This document shows, piece after piece, positions 59,929-64,000 of a stretch of 64,000 nt of DNA (positions within the stretch are counted from its first letter, which is position 1; every line of letters begins with the position of its first letter). The stretch spans positions 62,001-126,000 of the forward strand of contig NZ_AUAX01000022.1 in NCBI RefSeq assembly GCF_000428945.1, written 5' to 3'. Under the pieces are notes generated by a model. It did not search any database, was not told the origin of the DNA, and saw only the letters and a list, made by a program, of their open reading frames with translations. The position numbers and the translations under genes are program-made. The stretch comes from Hamadaea tsunoensis DSM 44101 (lineage in GTDB: Bacteria; Actinomycetota; Actinomycetes; Mycobacteriales; Micromonosporaceae).

Positions 59929-60957
59929 ATGGCCCGAACGTTTCGCCGCCGCCTGATCGCGCTCTCCTGCGCGACCGCCGCCGCGGTGCTGCTTGTCCCA
60001 GCCCCCGCCCACGCCGCCACGGCTCTTCCCACCCACGTGTACGCGCCGTACTTCGAAACCTGGGAGCCGGACAGCCTGACCGGTGTCGCGCAGGCGTCCG
60101 GTGCGCGCTACTTCACGATGGCCTTCCTGCAGACGCTCAGCAAGACGTCGTGCACGCTGGCCTGGAACGGCGAGAACGCGCGCACGGTGGCGTCCGGCGC
60201 GTACGCGGCGGACATCGCGTCGCTGCGGGCGCTGGGCGGGGACGTCGTGCCGTCGTTCGGCGGGTGGAGCGCCGACCAGGGCGGCACCGAGATCGGTGAC
60301 TCCTGCAAGGACGTGAACGCGATCGCGGCGGCCTACGAGGACCTGGTCACGCGGCTGGACGTGACACGTCTGGACATGGACATCGAGGGCCGGTCGCTGA
60401 CCAACACCGCCGGGATCGACCGCCGGAACAAGGCGATCAAGCTCCTCCAGGACTGGGCCTCGGCCTCGGGGCGGACGGTCCAGGTCGTCTACACGCTGCC
60501 GACCTCGGCGTCGGGCCTGGAGTCGACCGGGCTGGCCGTGCTGCAGAACGCGGTCGCCAACGGCGTACGGGTGGACATCGTGAATCCCATGGTGTTCGAC
60601 TACTACGACAGGGTCACGACGGACATGGGCGCCGCCGCGCTGACCGCCGCCCAGGGCCTCTACGCCCAGCTGCACACACTGCTGCCGAGCCGTACGCCGG
60701 CCCAGCTCTGGGCGACCGTCGGCCTGACCCTGCTGCCGGGTATCGACGACTACCCGAAGAAGACCGAGGTCACCTACGTCGCCGACGCCCAGCGGGTGCT
60801 GGACTTCGCGCGGGCGAACGGGATCGCCGAGCTGTCGATCTGGGCCGTGCAGCGGGACAACGGCGGCTGTCCGGGCGTGACCGACTCGAACACCTGCTCG
60901 GGGATCGTCCAGAATCCGTGGGACTTCACGCACCTGCTGACGCCGTTCACGGCGTAA
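59929..60957 (+). CDS. Secreted GH18 chitinase-like protein
   Basis: A 342-residue exported TIM barrel: signal to about residue 30 (PAPAHAAT), then [31 protein letters not shown] (the SxGG strand) and LDMDIEG with Asp149, Asp151 and Glu153 forming the GH18 DxDxE active site. [10 protein letters not shown] is the MxYD-type block. This matches the chitinase D-like single-domain group of actinomycetes with no CBM. ATG 59929 is chosen since GGAAGG is eight bases upstream; GTG 59920 would overlap that site. Confidence 0.82.
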   Translation: MARTFRRRLIALSCATAAAVLLVPAPAHAATALPTHVYAPYFETWEPDSLTGVAQASGARYFTMAFLQTLSKTSCTLAWNGENARTVASGAYAADIASLRALGGDVVPSFGGWSADQGGTEIGDSCKDVNAIAAAYEDLVTRLDVTRLDMDIEGRSLTNTAGIDRRNKAIKLLQDWASASGRTVQVVYTLPTSASGLESTGLAVLQNAVANGVRVDIVNPMVFDYYDRVTTDMGAAALTAAQGLYAQLHTLLPSRTPAQLWATVGLTLLPGIDDYPKKTEVTYVADAQRVLDFARANGIAELSIWAVQRDNGGCPGVTDSNTCSGIVQNPWDFTHLLTPFTA

Positions 60958-61072
60958 GCCGTCCGTTCCGGGGGTACGGGGTCGCCCGTCCGGTCCCGAA
61001 CCCCCGGGAATCGTTTCCGGCTCGTTCATCAACCGGGATACTGGAGTCGGCGAGCGTACGCGAGGAGGCGGC

Positions 61073-61813
61073 ATGACGGGCACGGCGATCGGCATCGACA
61101 TCGGTGGCTCCGGCATCAAGGGAGCCCCGGTCGATCTGGCGACGGGGACGCTGGCAGGGGAACGCAAGCGCCTGGTCACGCCGAGCCCGGCCACGCCGAA
61201 GGCGGTCGCGGCGACCGTCGCGCAGCTGCTGGAGGAGCTGAACGTCGAAGGTGCCGTGGGCATCACGCTGCCGGCGGTGGTGATGCACGGCGTCGCGCGG
61301 ACGGCGGCCAACATCGACAAGGACTGGATCGGCACGGACGCGGGGGAGTTGCTCGCCAAGGCGACCGGCCGCGCGGTGTCGGTGGTCAACGACGCGGACG
61401 CGGCCGGGATCGCGGAGGTCAAGTTCGGTGCGGGCAAGGACCGCTCGGGCGTGGTGCTGATGCTGACGCTGGGGACCGGCATCGGCAGCGCCCTGTTCGT
61501 CAACGGCGAACTGGTGCCGAACACCGAGCTCGGCCATCTCCACCTGCACCACGGCGACGCCGAGGAGTACGCGGCGGACTCCGCCCGCGAGCGCGAGGAC
61601 CTGTCCTGGGAGCAGTACGCCCACCGGCTGGACCAGTACCTCAAGCTGGTGCACGGGCTGTTCTGGCCCGATCTGATCATCATCGGCGGCGGCATCAGCA
61701 AGAAGTCGGAGAAGTACCTGCCGCTGATCGACGTGGACGTCGAGGTGGTGCCGGCGAAGCTGCTCAACGAGGCCGGGATCATCGGGGCGGCCATGCAGGC
61801 GCCGGTCGTCTGA
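61073..61813 (+). CDS. ppgK: Polyphosphate glucokinase (ROK family)
   Basis: A 246-residue ROK kinase. [12 protein letters not shown] is the phosphate-binding loop, [12 protein letters not shown] holds the catalytic Asp, [13 protein letters not shown] the second phosphate loop and IIGGGISKK the adenosine region. [24 protein letters not shown] is typical of actinobacterial polyphosphate/ATP glucokinases rather than the zinc-site ROK repressors or NagK. It makes glucose-6-phosphate using polyphosphate. It probably has its own promoter (115 bp gap). Confidence 0.88.
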   Translation: MTGTAIGIDIGGSGIKGAPVDLATGTLAGERKRLVTPSPATPKAVAATVAQLLEELNVEGAVGITLPAVVMHGVARTAANIDKDWIGTDAGELLAKATGRAVSVVNDADAAGIAEVKFGAGKDRSGVVLMLTLGTGIGSALFVNGELVPNTELGHLHLHHGDAEEYAADSAREREDLSWEQYAHRLDQYLKLVHGLFWPDLIIIGGGISKKSEKYLPLIDVDVEVVPAKLLNEAGIIGAAMQAPVV

Positions 61814-61821
61814 CCTCGCCG

Positions 61822-61839
61822 GCCCCCGGACCCGGGGGC
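61822..61839 (+). terminator. Short GC hairpin after ppgK
   Basis: GCCCCCG-GACC-CGGGGGC, 7-bp stem, nine bases after the ppgK stop; the next gene's -10-like box starts two bases later. Confidence 0.45.
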
Positions 61840-61854
61840 GTACGCTTGCCCGTC

Positions 61855-62817
61855 ATGCGACGCACCATCGACTGGGACGGCGACGCGGTCATCGCGATCG
61901 ACCAGTGTGCCCTGCCGCACGAGGAGATCGTTCTCCGCCTCCGCGACGTGGACGAGCTGATCGACGCCATCCAGCGGCTCGCCGTCCGGGGCGCGCCCGC
62001 GCTGGGGGCGGCCGGTGCCCTCGGAGTCGCCCTGCTGCGCCACGACCCCGGTGTACGCGTCGCGGCCGAGCGGCTCGCCCAGGCCCGGCCGACCGCGGTC
62101 AACCTGCGCTGGGGCGTCGAGCGGGTGCTCGCCCGGCTCGGCGACGGACCCGACGCGGTGCTCGCCGAGGCGCTCGCCGTGCTCGACGAGGACGAGCGGG
62201 TCAACCGGGCCGCCTCCGACCGCGCCGCCGACCTCGTCCGGGAGCTGGTCGGCCGGCGGCCGCTGCGCATTCTCACGCACTGCAACGCCGGCCGGTTGGC
62301 GACGGTCGCCTGGGGAACGGCACTCGGCGCGGTACGCAGTCTCGCGCTCGCGGGCGATGTCGAAGAGGTGCTGGCCGACGAGACCCGGCCGCTGCTGCAG
62401 GGAGCCCGGCTGACCGCCTACGAGCTGGCCGAGATGGGCGTCGCCTACCGGATCTGCCCCGACGGCGCGGCCGCGGCCGCCATGGCACAAGGGTTGGTGG
62501 ACTGCGCGATCGTCGGGGCCGACCGGATCGCCGCCAACGGGGACGTGGCCAACAAGATAGGCACGTACGCCGTCGCGCTCGCCGCGGCCCGGCACGGCGT
62601 ACCGATGATCGTGGTGGCACCGGAGTCGACCGTCGATCTGTCCATTCCGGACGGCGGCCACATCCGCATCGAGCAGCGCGATCCGGCGGAGGTGACGCAC
62701 TTCGCGGGGCAGCGGGTGGCGCCGCCGGGCGCGGGCGCGTTCAACCCCGCGTTCGACGTGACGCCGGCCGACCTCGTGACGGCCATCGTCACTCAGGATC
62801 GCGTCTGGCATCCCTGA
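61855..62817 (+). CDS. mtnA: S-methyl-5-thioribose-1-phosphate isomerase
   Basis: A 320-residue enzyme of the eIF-2B alpha-like family. [35 protein letters not shown] and LTHCNAG (catalytic Cys) lead to [18 protein letters not shown], which has the catalytic Asp; [18 protein letters not shown] closes the fold. It converts methylthioribose-1-phosphate to the ribulose form in methionine or 5'-deoxyribose salvage. ATG 61855 is preceded by TACGCT at eight bases. Convergent, with a 29-bp overlap, with a class II aldolase gene likely to act in the same pathway. Confidence 0.9.
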   Translation: MRRTIDWDGDAVIAIDQCALPHEEIVLRLRDVDELIDAIQRLAVRGAPALGAAGALGVALLRHDPGVRVAAERLAQARPTAVNLRWGVERVLARLGDGPDAVLAEALAVLDEDERVNRAASDRAADLVRELVGRRPLRILTHCNAGRLATVAWGTALGAVRSLALAGDVEEVLADETRPLLQGARLTAYELAEMGVAYRICPDGAAAAAMAQGLVDCAIVGADRIAANGDVANKIGTYAVALAAARHGVPMIVVAPESTVDLSIPDGGHIRIEQRDPAEVTHFAGQRVAPPGAGAFNPAFDVTPADLVTAIVTQDRVWHP

Positions 62818-63445
62818 CCCCGTACGTCGAGAGCTTCGCGGTCACGCGGCCGACCTCCTCCGGGGGCAGCAGCCGGGGCCGGCCCGCGGCGGTGGCGCGC
62901 AGCCAGACGTCGCAGAGCCATTCCAGGTAGACGGCGCGGTCGTAGGCCTCGGCGAGCGTCCGGCCGACCGTGAGCGCGCCGTGGTTGCCGAGCAGGCACG
63001 CGGTCCGCCCGTCGAGCGCCTCGGCCATCGCGTCCGCCAGCTCGTCCGTGCCGTAGGTCGCGTAGCGCGCGACGCGGACCGGGCCGCCGAACAGCCCGAT
63101 CAGGTAGTGCAGCGCCGGCAGTTCGTCGACGAGCAGGGAAACCGCGGTGGCGGCGGTGGAGTGCGTGTGGACGACGGCCGCCGCGTCCGTCAGCCGGTAC
63201 GCCGCGAGATGCATCGGCAGCTCGCTGGTCGGCGCGAGCGGCGCGTCGGCCGCGGTGCCGTCGAGCCGGTGCACGCCCACCAGTTCGGGCGTCAGCTCGG
63301 CATAGGGCAGCCCCGTCGGCGTCACGGCCACCAGATCGCCGGCGCGGGCCGACACGTTGCCCGAGGATCCCACCACGAGCCGGTCGGCGGTCATGCGGCG
63401 GCAGGTCTCGACGACCGCGGCCCGTTCATCGGCAAGAAGGCTCAC
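62789..63445 (-). CDS. Class II aldolase/adducin family protein
   Basis: A 218-residue aldolase-fold enzyme. [19 protein letters not shown] binds phosphate, [13 protein letters not shown] gives two zinc His, GNHGALTVG a third, and [13 protein letters not shown] carries the acidic residue. It resembles fuculose-phosphate aldolases. Next to MtnA, such enzymes may split 5-deoxy- or methylthio-ribulose-1-phosphate to dihydroxyacetone phosphate and an aldehyde (the DHAP shunt); a role as MtnB dehydratase is an alternative. Start is GTG 63445. It is divergent from the TetR gene and shares its operator region. Confidence 0.82.
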   Translation of the reverse strand: MSLLADERAAVVETCRRMTADRLVVGSSGNVSARAGDLVAVTPTGLPYAELTPELVGVHRLDGTAADAPLAPTSELPMHLAAYRLTDAAAVVHTHSTAATAVSLLVDELPALHYLIGLFGGPVRVARYATYGTDELADAMAEALDGRTACLLGNHGALTVGRTLAEAYDRAVYLEWLCDVWLRATAAGRPRLLPPEEVGRVTAKLSTYGVRDARRDPE

Positions 63446-63472
63446 ACCGCCGGACTCTACCGCCGCTTGACG

Positions 63473-63499
63473 CAGAAACCTAGAGGGTCTAGGTTTCTG
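63473..63499. promoter_or_regulatory. 27-bp operator palindrome of the TetR gene
   Basis: Perfect 12-bp arms CAGAAACCTAGA and TCTAGGTTTCTG around GGG, between the divergent aldolase and TetR genes and only six bases before the TetR start. Almost certainly the TetR protein's own site. Confidence 0.85.
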
Positions 63500-63505
63500 C
63501 CTGTG

Positions 63506-64000
63506 ATGGTTAGGGCAGGACTGAGCGCGGACAGGATCACGGTCGCGGCGGCGGATCTCGCCGACGAGGTCGGGTTCGACAAGATCACGGTGACCGCGCT
63601 GGCCCGCGGTTTCGGCGTGAAGGACGCGAGCCTCTACTCGCACGTCCGCAGCGCCGAGGATCTGCGGCTGCGGGTCGCCCGGCTGGCCGCGCTCGACTTC
63701 GCCGACGCGCTCGGCGCGGCCGTCGCCGGCCGGGCCGGGCCCGACGCGGTGACCGCGTTCGCCGACGCGTACCGGGAGTTCGCCCTGGCACATCCCGGCC
63801 GGTACGCGGCGACGCAGTACCAGATCGCGCCGGAGGTGACGATGGAGTCGGCCGGGCACCTGCGGCTCATGGAGCTCACCGCGGCCACGTTGCGCGGTTA
63901 CGGGCTGAGCGAAGCCGACCAGACCGACGCCGTCCGGATGCTGCGCAGCGCTTTCACGGGCTTCATCGCCATCGAGCAGAGCGGCGGGTTCCAGCATTCC
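63506..64000 (+). CDS. TetR/AcrR-family regulator (3' end missing)
   Basis: The frame from ATG 63506 (GTG 63503 is an alternative) is open to the end of the window, giving 165 residues with no stop. HTH: LADEVGFDKITVTALARGFGVKDASLYSHVRSAEDL (about 20-55), followed by FADAYREFALAHPGRYAATQ, a pattern of the TetR_C_33 (WHG-type) effector domain. It likely represses itself and perhaps the divergent aldolase through the 27-bp palindrome between them. Ligand unknown. Confidence 0.85.
   Translation, partial: MVRAGLSADRITVAAADLADEVGFDKITVTALARGFGVKDASLYSHVRSAEDLRLRVARLAALDFADALGAAVAGRAGPDAVTAFADAYREFALAHPGRYAATQYQIAPEVTMESAGHLRLMELTAATLRGYGLSEADQTDAVRMLRSAFTGFIAIEQSGGFQHS

Noticed and set aside
59701-62811. 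A 1036-codon minus-strand frame
   Set aside because: Covers GH18, ppgK and mtnA in antisense; no recognisable domain.

Overview
The window is very GC-rich with actinobacterial gene style: strong third-position GC, GGAGG-type ribosome sites, many GTG starts, ATGA/GTGA stop-start overlaps, and several likely leaderless starts (TANNNT box 6-8 nt before the start codon). Gene content (secreted carbohydrate enzymes with ricin, LamG and CBM35 modules, LacI regulators, polyphosphate glucokinase) and the abundance of GTAC-containing words suggest a Micromonosporaceae-like soil actinomycete (Actinoplanes or relatives). That placement is inference. I see no rRNA, tRNA, CRISPR array, transposase or integrase.

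Layout. 1-13.4 kb is general chromosomal content: an ABC permease end, a DUF6295-like protein and dienelactone hydrolase, a HAD acid phosphatase, an HNH protein, an MFS exporter, an alginate-lyase-like/GH3 pair, a bacterial poly(ADP-ribose) glycohydrolase (PARG), a steroid-reductase-like membrane enzyme, small unknowns, a methyltransferase and an ABC ATPase/permease pair. 13.6-19.2 kb holds a membrane-anchored protein with seven Cys-Cys repeats and four envelope-glycan-like genes (two glycosyltransferases, a methyltransferase-like coiled-coil protein, a GT-B-like protein).

19.9-47.5 kb is one large L-arabinose/arabinan locus. A minus-strand operon encodes a GH127 arabinofuranosidase, a binding-protein ABC importer, a Tat-exported GH127/GH146-like enzyme with LamG, and a 1093-residue secreted glycosidase. 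A divergent LacI gene faces it. Then come a ricin-GH43 arabinanase, two divergent LacI paralogues with near-identical recognition helices, and a plus-strand operon araB-araD-araA followed by a YtfQRT/YjfF-type furanose ABC importer and a secreted CBM35 protein. Together these would cleave arabinosides outside the cell, import oligomers and furanose sugar, and convert L-arabinose to xylulose-5-phosphate. A 14-bp LacI-type operator (TGTKAACGCTMACA) lies between the two lacI genes and again in the first codons of araB.

47.7-52.3 kb is the most unusual gene set: four overlapping genes for a cytoplasmic subtilisin-like protease, an ECF-type sigma factor, a 152-residue unknown protein and a TPR-CHAT (caspase-like) protein. 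It looks like a proteolysis-to-transcription signalling or conflict system. 52.3-64 kb holds a lipoprotein, a Gln/Ala-repeat membrane protein, a DUF4132 pair, a fused asymmetric ABC exporter, a GH18 protein, polyphosphate glucokinase, MtnA with a convergent class II aldolase, and a TetR gene running off the end with a 12-bp-arm operator.

The longer non-coding stretches (19.2-19.95, 32.3-33.3, 34.8-35.25 kb), and several short gaps, are built from at least five families of palindromic or modular repeats shared between sites. They look like non-autonomous or structural elements rather than random spacers.
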